The position numbers were made by a program, and so were the translations under genes. The notes below the pieces were generated by a model. It searched no databases, was not told the DNA's origin, and worked only from the letters and a program-made list of their open reading frames with translations. DNA of 64,000 bases from Alphaproteobacteria bacterium (GTDB lineage Bacteria > Pseudomonadota > Alphaproteobacteria > Bin95), in NCBI GenBank assembly GCA_022827685.1, contig JAJEIH010000054.1:1-64000 (forward strand). Reading direction: 5' to 3'. Of the stretch, positions 1 to 8,648 are shown one piece after another; within the stretch, counting starts at the first letter, position 1, and the number at the start of each line of letters is the position of its first letter.

Positions 1-46
1 GGCGAACGTCACGAAAGGCGGCAATGCCGGCGGAAAGGCTTGCCCC

Positions 47-509
47 CGCCGCTTCCGCTGACGCGAAAGCGGCCCCCCACCCAACCTCCCCCGCAAGCGG
101 GAGAGGAGCTTTCCGGCGGTGCTCGCCCGGCCTTCCTGCAGGCGGGAAGAGAGGAGTTCGGGCCGTCTCCGTTCTTCTCCCCTCGCTGGGCGGGAGGGGC
201 CGGGGGCGGGCCTCTCGGCGCGACGGGCCTCTGCCGGGCTCCGCCCGCCGCTTCCGCTGGCGCGCAAGCGGCCCCCTCCCGGCCTCCCCCGCAAGCGGGA
301 GAGGAGGTTTGCGGCGGGGGTTATCCGGCCTTCCTGCAGGCGGGAAGAGAGGAGTTCGGGCCGTCTCCGTTCTTCTCCCCTCCCGCTGGGCGGGAGGGGC
401 CGGGGGCGGGCCTCTCGGCGCGACGGGCCTCTGCCGGGCTCCGCCCGCCGCTTCCGCTGGCGCGCAAGCGGCCCCCCTCCCGGCCTCCCCCGCAAGCGGG
501 AGAGGAGGT
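47..509. repeat. Tandem GC-rich repeat, about 200-bp unit, 2.4 copies
   Basis: A unit of about 198-200 bp is repeated head to tail. The phrase CCGCCGCTTCCGCTG starts near 47, 247 and 447, and the phrase TTCCTGCAGGCGGGAAGAGA starts at 133 and 331. Each unit ends with a short inverted repeat of the form CCCGCAAGCGGG. The first copy is partial and slightly diverged, the next two are nearly identical. All reading frames through it give low-complexity Pro/Arg/Ala peptides, so I do not call a gene here. It fills the region downstream of the amidase at 613-1875. Confidence 0.85.
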
Positions 510-523
510 CAAAGAGCGGAGAG

Positions 524-650
524 GCTCATGCCCGAAACGGCTACAGCATATGAACCCTGCGCATGCGGATCATGACATCTCATGACACATCGCGAGAGAG
601 GCTCACGGCGCCTCATGACAAAACATGACATATCATGACATGCCCGAACT
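524..650 (-). repeat. Dispersed TGTCATG element, copy A
   Basis: On the minus strand this copy carries two blocks of the form TGTCATGNNATGTCATG, one at each end of a short hairpin (GAGGC...GCCTC), followed by TGCGCAGGG and a TTCGGGCATG tail. The same order occurs on the plus strand at 11227-11348 and 42605-42725. This copy runs into the amidase gene, so the last residues and the stop codon of that gene are encoded by the repeat. Function unknown. Confidence 0.85.
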
Positions 651-1875
651 CCCGGCTCGCGGCGGCCAGCGCCGCCTCCCTGCCGGGGCCGGCGACCGCC
701 TGCAGCGCGAAGGGCATGCCGTTCGCCATCCGGCCGCAGGGGAAGGCGAGCGCGGGCAGGCCGGTGAGATTGGCGAAGGCCAGCAGGTCGGCCTGGTTGG
801 CGGGCGGCTTGCGCGAGCGCGGGAACGGGCCGCAAGGCGCGACCGGCGCGATGATGACGGCATCGCCGATGCGCTCGGCGGCGCTTTCCCGGATGCGCCC
901 GACCGTCTCCCGCGCCGCCGCCAGCCGCTCGGGCGCCAGCGCCGCGCCGTAGCGGAGGAGGCCGCGCAACTCGTCGGAGGCGCCCTCCGGCATGCCGAGC
1001 GCCGCATGGGCTTCCGCCTCTATGACCAGCAGGCCCGCCTTGCGCGCCGCAGAAGGCTCGTAGCCCGGCCAGTCCAGCGCCGGCAGGTCGAGCGCGGGCA
1101 TGGCGTCCTCGACGTCCGCCTCGAGCGGATATCCGTCGAACGCCGAGAGCCTGACCGGATGCCAGCGCCCCTCCGGCGCCGCCCGCCGGGCCGCCATGAC
1201 CTCGAGCAGCGCCAGCGCGTCGTCGGCCGTACGCGCCAGCGGGCCCGCATGGTCGAAGCTCGGCGCAAGCGGCGCGACGCCGCCGAGCGGCACCGCGCCC
1301 CGCGTCGGCTTCAGGCCGAAGCAGCCGCAATAGGCCGCCGGCAGGCGCACGGAGCCCATGGTGTCGGAGCCGAGCGCGGCGGCCGCCAGCCCGGCCGCCA
1401 CGGCCGCGCCCGAACCGCCGCTCGACCCGCCCGCTGTCCAGCCCTCGCGGTGCGGATTGTGCGTCATGCCCCAATGCGGGTTGAAGGTCGTCGTGCCGAA
1501 GGCCGCCTCATGCAGGTTGGTCTTGCCGAGCAGCACCGCGCCCGCCTGCCGGAGCCGCGCGATGACGGGCGCGTCCGCCTCCGCGCGCGTCCCGCCCGGC
1601 AGGCCGTTCGCGGTCACGGTGCCGGCCATGTCGATATTGTCCTTGACCGCGATCGGCGCGCCGTCGATGGCGGATGCCGGCCGGCCCACACGCCAGCGCG
1701 CCGCGGATGCCGCCGCCGCCTCGCGCGCGGCCCCGGCGGTGACGGCGACATAGGCGTTGAGCCGGGGGTTCTCGCGCCCGATCCGGTCGAGATAGGCCTC
1801 GGTGACCGCGGCGGGGTCGAGACGTCCGGCGGCGTAGCCCGCGCGCAGCTCGGACAGGGAAAGCTCGGTGCTCAT
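613..1875 (-). CDS. Amidase signature family hydrolase
   Basis: A 420-residue amidase of the GatA/FAAH-like signature family, hydrolysing a C-N amide bond; the substrate cannot be read from sequence. The Lys-Ser-Ser triad is visible: Lys78 in AVKDNID, the cis-serine in TAGGSSGGSG (Ser151/152), and the nucleophile Ser175 in GSDTMGSVRLP. The usual GSDTGGS reads GSDTMGS here, an uncommon Met next to the catalytic loop. The ATG start overlaps the MFS stop (ATGA), so it is the last gene of a four-gene coupled operon. The C-terminus (REFGHVMICHVLS) is encoded by a dispersed TGTCATG repeat, so the natural end may have been replaced. Other members of the family act on indoleacetamide, nicotinamide or Gln-tRNA; with no gatB or gatC beside it, a catabolic role is more likely. 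Confidence 0.85.
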   Translation of the reverse strand: MSTELSLSELRAGYAAGRLDPAAVTEAYLDRIGRENPRLNAYVAVTAGAAREAAAASAARWRVGRPASAIDGAPIAVKDNIDMAGTVTANGLPGGTRAEADAPVIARLRQAGAVLLGKTNLHEAAFGTTTFNPHWGMTHNPHREGWTAGGSSGGSGAAVAAGLAAAALGSDTMGSVRLPAAYCGCFGLKPTRGAVPLGGVAPLAPSFDHAGPLARTADDALALLEVMAARRAAPEGRWHPVRLSAFDGYPLEADVEDAMPALDLPALDWPGYEPSAARKAGLLVIEAEAHAALGMPEGASDELRGLLRYGAALAPERLAAARETVGRIRESAAERIGDAVIIAPVAPCGPFPRSRKPPANQADLLAFANLTGLPALAFPCGRMANGMPFALQAVAGPGREAALAAASREFGHVMICHVLS

Positions 1876-3134
1876 GGCGCCGCCTCGCGGCTTCGTTGAC
1901 GGCGACCGTGCCACAGGACCAGGAGGCCGGCCAGCACATGCAGCCCGACGAGGCCCAGCAGCGGCCAGAGATAGGCGCCGGTCGCATCGAAGAGCCACCC
2001 GGTCGCGGCCGTCGCGAGGCTTGCCATGACGAACATGCCGGCCGCCGTGAGGCCGTAGGCCGTGCCGTAGCCTTCCCGGCCGAAGCCGTCCACCAGCAGC
2101 AGCGGCGGCAGCATCACGATGCAGCCGATGACGAAGCCGGCGACGGCCGAGGCGATGAACAGCAGGGCGGGGGGCTCCCCGGCCAGCAGCAACAGCAGCC
2201 CCAAAGCCTGGATCAGGTAACAGCCGGCGCCCAGAACCGGGAGCGGGACGCGGGCGACCAGCGCTCCCAGCACGAACCGGCCCAGAGCCGCGCTCACCGA
2301 CGCGATGCTGACCGCATAGGCCGCGCCGGAAAGTCCGAGAGGGCCTTGCAGCAGGGGTATCTGGTGCATCAGGAACCCCACCTGTGCGCCGAGCGAAAGG
2401 CTGCAGGCCGATGCAATGACCCAGAACCGCAGGTCGCCCAGAAACCGCGCCGGCGACGGCCTGTCCCGCGCGGCCGGCGCGGGCGCCGCGCCCGATTCCC
2501 TCGCGGCTTCCCGTCCTTCGGGCGGCCGGACGACGATGAGCGCGACCGGCAGCACCGAGAGGATGAGCGCCGCGCCGATGCCCGTCATGGCGGCGTCGAA
2601 TCCGTATCGGGCGGAAAGCCACGCCATCAGCGGCGGCATGACCGCGCCGCCGGCGCTCGCCCCGGTCAGCGCAATGCCGAGGGCAAGGCCGAGCCGGCGC
2701 CTGAACCACGGCACCAGCGCGGCGCTGACCGCCATGGCCGCCAGGCCCGGATAGGCGCTGCCCATGAGCGCGAAGATCGCGAAGAGCTGCCAGCGCGCCC
2801 CGAAGAAACCCGCCTCGAACGCCGCCAGCGCAAAGCAGCCCGCCGCCATGGCCAGCGCGCCGTACACCACCGTCGGCCGCGCGCCGAACCGGTCGGCAAT
2901 CCGGCCCATTGCAAGGCTGGCGGCCACATTCGCGAGCCAGAACCCCGCCACGACGCTCGAGAGGAGAGAGGCCGGCCAGCCGGTGGAGGCGCCCAGCACG
3001 GCCATGTAGAAGCCGTGGCCGTAAAATCCCACACCCCAGGCGTAGAACGCCATGACGAAGCCGCCCGCCGCCACCCACCAGCCGCGGTAGATGCCGCGGG
3101 CCGCGCCGTCGTCCGGCTGCAGGGCGAAGGTCAC
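1872..3134 (-). CDS. Major facilitator superfamily transporter
   Basis: A 420-residue polytopic membrane protein with about twelve hydrophobic segments and an MFS layout, including a central basic and polar loop (RPPEGREAARESG) after about residue 190. Its N-terminus (YRGWWVAAGGFVMAFYAWG) resembles the monocarboxylate/oxalate-formate antiporter-like branch of MFS. The start is GTG, overlapping the stop of the upstream ligase (GTGA); the stop overlaps the amidase start. Its place between a CoA ligase and an amidase suggests uptake of the small organic acid or amide the operon degrades. That substrate is inference. Confidence 0.85.
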   Translation of the reverse strand: MTFALQPDDGAARGIYRGWWVAAGGFVMAFYAWGVGFYGHGFYMAVLGASTGWPASLLSSVVAGFWLANVAASLAMGRIADRFGARPTVVYGALAMAAGCFALAAFEAGFFGARWQLFAIFALMGSAYPGLAAMAVSAALVPWFRRRLGLALGIALTGASAGGAVMPPLMAWLSARYGFDAAMTGIGAALILSVLPVALIVVRPPEGREAARESGAAPAPAARDRPSPARFLGDLRFWVIASACSLSLGAQVGFLMHQIPLLQGPLGLSGAAYAVSIASVSAALGRFVLGALVARVPLPVLGAGCYLIQALGLLLLLAGEPPALLFIASAVAGFVIGCIVMLPPLLLVDGFGREGYGTAYGLTAAGMFVMASLATAATGWLFDATGAYLWPLLGLVGLHVLAGLLVLWHGRRQRSREAAP

Positions 3135-4483
3135 CGCTCGTCGATCAGTCTCAGGGGCTTCTGCCGTTCGCGGATTTGCGTGAGCGCGGCCGTTCCGCCG
3201 GGCCGGGCGAGCTCGACTTCGACCTGCACGCCAAGGCCCCGCTTCAGGCGTTCGGCCACCTCCTCCGCCAGGCTCTCGCCGGGCTCCCGCGCCTCCACCG
3301 TGACCGCCATTTCCTCGCGCCCGCCGGCCCGGAACACGCGGCAGACATACTCCCCGGTCAGTGCCGCATGGTCCGCGAGAAGCGCCCCGATGGCCGTTGG
3401 ATAGACATTGATGCCGCGCAGCTTGACCATATTGTCAGACCGGCCCTCGAAGCCCGACATGCGGCGGAAATTGATGCCGGAGTCCGGGGCCGGGGCACAG
3501 AGCGTCGTCAGGTCCTTGGTGTCGAAACGGACGATCGGGTAAATGCCGGTCTTGAACAGCACGGTCGCGCAGAGATTGCCGGCGTGGCCGTCCTCGACGG
3601 GCTGCCCGGTTTCCGGGTCGAGCGCTTCCACGAGGTGCGCATCCTCGAAGATGTGCAGGCCGTTCCGGGAGGGGCTTTCGGCGGCGATGACGCCGGTATC
3701 GCCGACCCCGTACCAGTCATACACCGCCGCCCCGCCCCAGGCGTCGGAAACCGCCTGCCGGTCGCCGCGCCCGAAATGGCCGAGGACCAGGCGCAGCGGA
3801 ATCGTCAGGCCCTTCTTCTCAGCGGTTTCGGCAAGATGGCGGACATAATCCCCGAAGCCGACCAGCACCGTTGCGCCGAGCCGCGCCATGGTCTCGACCT
3901 GCTGCTCCGACGGCATGTCGCGCCCGGTGCCGGCGGGAACGAGCAGCGCGTCGGTGAAATGCGTCACCGCCTCGCGGACGTAATGGCCGCCATTGACGGT
4001 GCCGAAGCCGTAAACCGAGTGGACGACATCGTCGTCGCGCAGGCCCATCAGGCGGTAGGCGCGGGCCAGCAGCAGGTTCTGGATTTCGCGATCTTCGGCC
4101 CCGTAGAAGAGCGGCTGCGGCACGCCGGTCGTGCCGGAAGTCGTGTGGAACACGGCGAAGGAGTTGTCCGCATTGCGCCCGTCGAACGTTCCGAAGGGCG
4201 GGGCCTCGGCCACGCTCGCCATCAGGTCGTCCTTGGAGAAGGAGGGGACCCGCGCCAGGTCGTCGAGGCCGGAAATGTCGCCCGGCTCCAGGCCCGCCGC
4301 GGTCCAGCGCCCGCGGTAGAACGGCACCTGCCAGGCGCGCTCCATGACGCGGGCGAAGCGGCGCTCCTGAAGCGCCCTCAGCGCCTCGCGGGAAAGCGCC
4401 GCCGGCCCTTCCAGAAAGGCCCGGCCCATCGGGTAGTCGCGGAGCATGGCCGCGACATCGAGCCGGCCGAGCAGGCCGCTCAC
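3131..4483 (-). CDS. Phenylacetate-CoA ligase-like (PaaK-type) AMP-binding enzyme
   Basis: A 450-residue adenylate-forming enzyme of the PaaK branch. Visible marks are VPFYRGRW and SFSKDDL in the N-terminal region, the phosphate loop HTTSGTTGVPQP (about 113-124), the YDWYGVGDTG segment, FDTKDLTT, and the C-terminal SDNMVKLRGINVYPTAI hinge. The family forms an acyl- or aryl-CoA from acid, ATP and CoA. I start it at GTG 4483, which overlaps the stop of the deacetylase gene (GTGA) and matches the coupling used by the next gene; an in-frame ATG at 4447 is the alternative. The open frame continues further upstream but only through the deacetylase gene. The substrate is unknown; phenylacetate itself is unlikely because no other paa genes are present. 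Confidence 0.8.
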   Translation of the reverse strand: MSGLLGRLDVAAMLRDYPMGRAFLEGPAALSREALRALQERRFARVMERAWQVPFYRGRWTAAGLEPGDISGLDDLARVPSFSKDDLMASVAEAPPFGTFDGRNADNSFAVFHTTSGTTGVPQPLFYGAEDREIQNLLLARAYRLMGLRDDDVVHSVYGFGTVNGGHYVREAVTHFTDALLVPAGTGRDMPSEQQVETMARLGATVLVGFGDYVRHLAETAEKKGLTIPLRLVLGHFGRGDRQAVSDAWGGAAVYDWYGVGDTGVIAAESPSRNGLHIFEDAHLVEALDPETGQPVEDGHAGNLCATVLFKTGIYPIVRFDTKDLTTLCAPAPDSGINFRRMSGFEGRSDNMVKLRGINVYPTAIGALLADHAALTGEYVCRVFRAGGREEMAVTVEAREPGESLAEEVAERLKRGLGVQVEVELARPGGTAALTQIRERQKPLRLIDER

Positions 4484-5334
4484 GGCAGGCAGTCCGCTAT
4501 GTCCCGCCTGAGCGCCACCCAGACGCCCTCGTGCCCCTGCACATGATCGAGGAAACGCTCCAGCCAGCCGATGCGTCCGGGGCGCCCGATGATCCGCAGA
4601 TGCACGCCGAGGCTCATCATTTTGGGCGCCCCCCCGGCGCCCTCCCGGTAAAGCCGGTCGAACGTCTCCCGTGCGTAGTCGAACCAGTGCGCCGGCGTGT
4701 AGGCGGGGTCGGTCCACATCTTCATGTCGTTGGTGTCGAGCGCATAGGGCACGACCGCGATCCGGCCCGCGGGCTCCTCGTGCCAGAAGGGCAGGTCGTC
4801 CGAATAGTCGTCCATGTGGTAGGCGAAGCCTTCCTCGATCAGCAGCCGCCTCGTGTTCGGCGTCAGCAGGTAGCGGGACAGCCAGCCCCGGGGCCGCGCG
4901 CCGGTCGTCCGCTCGATCGAGGCCGCGGCGTCCCGGATGAAGGCGCGCTCCTGCGCCTCTTCCATGCGGAACTGGTGAACCCAGCGGTGCCCGTGCGCGC
5001 AGACCTCGTGCCCGCCCGCCGCAATCCGCGCGGCGAGCTCCGGCGCGCGCTCCAGCGCCACCGCCGCCGCGGTGAAGGTCGCCGTCAGCCCGCGCTCTTC
5101 CAGCAGCCGCATCACCCTGGGCGCGCCCGCCCTGATGCCGTAGGCGTAGTTGCTTTCATTGCCGTAATTGCGGACCGCGCGCCTCGGGCTGGCGCCGAGC
5201 TCGTCCACGGGCTCGGGATAAGGGTCGCCGTCGTCGATGCGGGCCTCCGCGCCTTCCTCGACATTCACCACCAGGGAGAGCGCAATCCGCGCCCCGCCGG
5301 GCCAGGGTGCCCGGCGCCAGTCGCCGTCGTTCAT
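4480..5334 (-). CDS. PuuE/CE4-like polysaccharide deacetylase family hydrolase
   Basis: A 284-residue NodB-homology (CE4) hydrolase. The segment SLVVNVEEGAE (about 20-30) stands where classical deacetylases have TFDDG and resembles the NYEEG motif of PuuE-type (cofactor-independent allantoinase-like) members; the GGHEVCAHGHRW segment (about 108-118) supplies the His pair. Members act on linear amides, cyclic ureides or N-acetyl sugars, so the substrate is open. The start ATG has a GAGAGG Shine-Dalgarno eight or so bases upstream. It is the first gene of the leftward operon with the PaaK-like ligase, an MFS transporter and an amidase. Together these suggest catabolism of an amide- or ureide-containing compound. 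Confidence 0.75.
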   Translation of the reverse strand: MNDGDWRRAPWPGGARIALSLVVNVEEGAEARIDDGDPYPEPVDELGASPRRAVRNYGNESNYAYGIRAGAPRVMRLLEERGLTATFTAAAVALERAPELAARIAAGGHEVCAHGHRWVHQFRMEEAQERAFIRDAAASIERTTGARPRGWLSRYLLTPNTRRLLIEEGFAYHMDDYSDDLPFWHEEPAGRIAVVPYALDTNDMKMWTDPAYTPAHWFDYARETFDRLYREGAGGAPKMMSLGVHLRIIGRPGRIGWLERFLDHVQGHEGVWVALRRDIADCLP

Positions 5335-5426
5335 CGGTTGCCTCTCTGCCGCCCTCGCTTCATGCGCCGCCCGTGCTAGGCTCCCGGCGGCGCGATACCC
5401 GCGCAGCATAGAATAAATCGTCTCCG

Positions 5427-6494
5427 ATGGCCGAAGTTCCCCTCAAGAAGCGCCGCAGGCCTTACACCTACCTGCTGCTGGCCCTGCCGGTGGCAGTGAT
5501 CGCCGTGGGCGTCAACGAGGCGATCCACTGGTGGCACAATGTCTATGAGCCGGACGCCCGGGTTGCGGCGGACTTCACGCTGCTCTCCTCCAGCGTCAAT
5601 GCGCGCGTCGCGGCGATCCGCGTCCGGAAGGGCGACGTCGTCGAGAAGGGCGCGCCGCTCGCGGACATGGACGATGTCGTCGCCGGGCTCGACCTCCGCG
5701 CGCTCGAAGCGGAGCTGGAAAAGCAGAAGGCCCAGCGCGGCCAGGTCGAGGCGGAACTGGCGCTCTTCAAGTCGGAGCTGGCCGACAAGATCGCCACCGT
5801 CGAGGAGACCGTCCGGCTTCTGCGCCTCGAGCTGGCAACGCTGGAGCGCCGCAAGCAGATCGCGGAGGACAATCTCAGGCGGAACAGGCGGCTCGGCCGC
5901 GATGTGGTGCCGCAAAGGCGGATCGACGAGGCGCGCGACGAACTGCTGGAGATGGAGAGCAAGCTGCGGGACATCCAGACCCGGATCGCCATGAACCTGC
6001 GGGAAGCCGCAGAGCTTGCCGGCACCGCCGGGCGGGAACGGCTGTTCGGTACCCGGCTTGCGGTCATCGATCGGGACATCGACAGGACCGCCGTCGAAGT
6101 CGAGCAGGCGCGCCGCCGGCTGGAGGACATGCATATCCGCGCGCCGGTCCGCGCCGTCATCGACGAGGTCCATGTCAATCCGGGCGCCTATGTCGAGGAC
6201 GGCGACCCGGTGTTCCTTATCCACGCGCCCGACCGGGTCTGGATCGAGGCCGATATAGACGAGTCCGACATCCGCCATATAGAGCCCGGCCAGACGGTTG
6301 CCATCGACTTCGATGCCTGGCCCGACGAGACGCTTGAGGGCCGCGTGCGGGCGATCGGGCGCACGACCGTCGACGAAAACGGGGCGAACGGCCGCAGCGG
6401 AGCGCGCAAAATCCCGGTATTCATCGACATTCCGGCGGTGGAGAAGACCGTCTGGCCGGGAATGCGCGCCACGGTCAACATCCGCATACGCTGA
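5427..6494 (+). CDS. HlyD/EmrA-type membrane fusion protein
   Basis: A 355-residue periplasmic adaptor. A basic N-terminus (KKRRRPYTY) precedes one transmembrane segment (about 12-32). A biotinyl-lipoyl-like half domain follows (SSVNARVAAIRVRKGDVVEKGAPL), then a long helical coiled-coil hairpin (about 90-200), a second half domain (VRAVIDEVHVNPGAYVEDGDPV) and a beta-barrel domain. Such proteins connect an inner-membrane transporter to an outer-membrane channel. Its stop codon shares one base with the start of the MFS gene that follows, which argues for a two-component export system; no TolC gene is adjacent, although one lies at 23199-24593. Confidence 0.88.
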   Translation: MAEVPLKKRRRPYTYLLLALPVAVIAVGVNEAIHWWHNVYEPDARVAADFTLLSSSVNARVAAIRVRKGDVVEKGAPLADMDDVVAGLDLRALEAELEKQKAQRGQVEAELALFKSELADKIATVEETVRLLRLELATLERRKQIAEDNLRRNRRLGRDVVPQRRIDEARDELLEMESKLRDIQTRIAMNLREAAELAGTAGRERLFGTRLAVIDRDIDRTAVEVEQARRRLEDMHIRAPVRAVIDEVHVNPGAYVEDGDPVFLIHAPDRVWIEADIDESDIRHIEPGQTVAIDFDAWPDETLEGRVRAIGRTTVDENGANGRSGARKIPVFIDIPAVEKTVWPGMRATVNIRIR

Positions 6495-7855
6495 TGGACC
6501 TCGCGCGCTTCAGTCCGCGCACGATCATGGCGGCGGCGACCGTCGCCATGCTGGTCCAGCAGGCCTTCTCCTATGTCTGCCAGATCGCGCTGCCGATCCT
6601 GGCCGACCAGATCGCCGAGGACTTCGGCATCTCGCGGGCCTGGCTCGGCTTCTACCTCTTCCTCCAGAATGTGGCCGCGATCATTGCGGCGGTCGGCTGC
6701 GGCGGCTTCATCCTGCGCTACGGGCCGCTCCGGGTGAGCCAGGTGGCCCTGCTGCTGATGGGATCGAGCCTGCTGGTGACGGCGTCGGCGCAGCTGTGGC
6801 TGTTCCCGCTCGGCGCCCTGCTGCTGGGCGCCGCCTCCGTCTCGACGCCCGCAAGTTCGCACATCCTGGCGCGGGTGACGCCGCTCAGGCTCGCGCCGCT
6901 GATCTTCTCGATCAAGCAGACGGGCGTGCCCGTCGGCGCGCTCATCGGCGGCCTGCTGGTGCCTTTCCTGCTGGCGCTCACCTTCTATTCGGACACGCTC
7001 GGCCTATCGGTCCGGCTCGGCCCTTACGGCGCCTCGTTCGTGACCTGCCTGGTCGTCTTCGCGGTGATGGTCTCTCTGGAGCCCGTCCGGACTTATTTCG
7101 ACGCCGACCGCCGGCCCGACACGAAGATCGCTTTCGGCGACCTTCCGGCAACCCTGAAGACGGTGCTCGCCATCCGCCCGCTGCGGGACCTGTCCTTCGC
7201 CGCCTTCGCGTTCGGCGGGCTGCAGGCGCTGTTTTCCGGCTTCTTCATCCTCTTCCTCATAGACGGGCTGGACTACTCCGAAGCGGAAGCAGGCTCCGCC
7301 TTCGCCATCGCATCCTTCTCCGCCGTGTGGGCGCGCATCCTGTGGGGGGCGCTCGGCGGCGGCGCCGTGTCGCCGCGCATCATCATGGCCGGCATCGGGC
7401 TGGTGGCCGGGCTCTCGGCGGTCGCGACGGCGCTCTACGGCGTCGAGTGGACCTTCTGGGAAATCACCGCCGTCGCCGTCGTCTTCAACATGACGGCGCT
7501 CAGCTGGCACGGCATCCTGCTGGCGGAGACCGCGCGGCTCGCGCCGGAAGGCCAGGTCGGCGGCGTCACCGGCGGCGTGCTGGCCTTCACCTCCATCGCC
7601 ATGATGATCTATCCGGCGCTTTACGGCGGCCTGCTCGCCTGGACAGGCTCCTATGGCATCGGCTTCATCCTCGGCGCGGTCCCCTCCTTCGCCGCCTTCG
7701 TCATCTTCGTCAATCCGCCTGTGGACGGCGCATGGACCGGCCTTGCCGCACGGTTCGGCCGCCAGCTCCTCTCAAGGCGCGCGCTCGCGCGCGCCGGGGC
7801 CGTGACCGCGCTCGGCTCGGCGCTGGGCGTCGCGTTCAACGCGGCGGGCTGGTGA
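6494..7855 (+). CDS. Major facilitator superfamily transporter (partner of the HlyD-like adaptor)
   Basis: A 453-residue multipass protein with about twelve membrane segments and an MFS fold: N-half with QIALPILADQIAEDFGIS and C-half after a cytoplasmic loop (RTYFDADRRPDTK). Start ATG overlaps the stop of the HlyD-like gene (TGATG), so the two are probably translated together as an efflux pair. It is shorter than the 14-segment EmrB pumps that normally pair with EmrA. The last 20 bases overlap the 3' end of the convergent hydrolase gene. Substrate unknown. Confidence 0.82.
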   Translation: MDLARFSPRTIMAAATVAMLVQQAFSYVCQIALPILADQIAEDFGISRAWLGFYLFLQNVAAIIAAVGCGGFILRYGPLRVSQVALLLMGSSLLVTASAQLWLFPLGALLLGAASVSTPASSHILARVTPLRLAPLIFSIKQTGVPVGALIGGLLVPFLLALTFYSDTLGLSVRLGPYGASFVTCLVVFAVMVSLEPVRTYFDADRRPDTKIAFGDLPATLKTVLAIRPLRDLSFAAFAFGGLQALFSGFFILFLIDGLDYSEAEAGSAFAIASFSAVWARILWGALGGGAVSPRIIMAGIGLVAGLSAVATALYGVEWTFWEITAVAVVFNMTALSWHGILLAETARLAPEGQVGGVTGGVLAFTSIAMMIYPALYGGLLAWTGSYGIGFILGAVPSFAAFVIFVNPPVDGAWTGLAARFGRQLLSRRALARAGAVTALGSALGVAFNAAGW

Positions 7856-8648
7856 CCCGGTCGAGGAAGGACAGCAGCGGCGCGTTGAAGGCCTCCGGCG
7901 CCTCGACATTCGAGAAGTGGCGCAGCCCCGGCAGCATGACGAGCTCGGCCCCGGCGATTCCATCCCGGAGTTCCTCCGCCCGCGCCGGCGGCGTCACCGG
8001 GTCGTCGCCCGCGCCCAGCACCAGCACCGGGCAGGAGATCCGGTCCAGCCGGTCCAGGTAGTCGAGATCGGCCACGGCCGAGGTCCCGGCGAGATAGCCC
8101 GTGATGTCCGTCGCGTTGAAGATGTCGCGGACGGCGGCGTAGTCCGGCCCGGCGGCATCGGCAAAGGCGTCGGAGAACCAGAGCTTGTGGGTCATGTCCC
8201 AGACCGGCGCCATGCCCGAGGCCCGGACCACCGCCTGGCGCTCCACGACCCACTGGCGGTACCAGGGCGTCGCGCGGGCCATGGTGTTGCAGAGCGCGGC
8301 GGCGCGCACACGGTCGGGATGGCCGATAGCCACACCCTGTCCGATCATGCCGCCGGTGGAAATGCCGATCCAGATCACCCGGTCGATCCCGAGCGCGTCC
8401 ATGACGCCCACGGCGTCGGAGACGAAACCGTCGAGCGAATAGGGCCCCTCGGGCGCATCGCTGGCGCCGTGGCCGCGCCAGTCGTAGAGCAGCAGCCGGT
8501 AGCGGACGGAAAGCGCCGGCGCCTGCCGGTCCCATATGCGGTGGCTGGTGCCCATCGCATGCGCCATCATCGCCACCGGACCGTCGGCAGGCCCTTCCCA
8601 GCGGTAGAAGAAGCGGTTGCCGCCGGTCTCGACATAGCCCTTCGTCAT
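7836..8648 (-). CDS. Alpha/beta hydrolase, enol-lactonase-like
   Basis: A 270-residue alpha/beta hydrolase. The nucleophile elbow is GISTGG with Ser97, the acid is in LGAGDDPVTP and the histidine in LRHFSNVE. Overall layout is close to 3-oxoadipate enol-lactonase (PcaD-like), but many hydrolases share it. The ATG overlaps the stop of the upstream enolase-superfamily gene (ATGA). The pair may act in sequence, a lactonizing or dehydrating enzyme followed by an ester or lactone hydrolase. The true substrate is unknown. Confidence 0.82.
   Translation of the reverse strand: MTKGYVETGGNRFFYRWEGPADGPVAMMAHAMGTSHRIWDRQAPALSVRYRLLLYDWRGHGASDAPEGPYSLDGFVSDAVGVMDALGIDRVIWIGISTGGMIGQGVAIGHPDRVRAAALCNTMARATPWYRQWVVERQAVVRASGMAPVWDMTHKLWFSDAFADAAGPDYAAVRDIFNATDITGYLAGTSAVADLDYLDRLDRISCPVLVLGAGDDPVTPPARAEELRDGIAGAELVMLPGLRHFSNVEAPEAFNAPLLSFLDRVTSPPR

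Noticed and set aside
47-509. CRISPR array
   Set aside because: The repeat unit is about 200 bp with no unique spacers and no cas genes nearby.
24-585. Pro/Arg-rich open frames over the tandem repeats at the left end
   Set aside because: They repeat with the DNA unit in several frames and have no protein-like features; the DNA repeat explains them.
1876-3078. N-terminal extension of the amidase frame by about 400 codons
   Set aside because: It runs through the MFS gene in another frame; the amidase homology begins at MSTELSLSELR.
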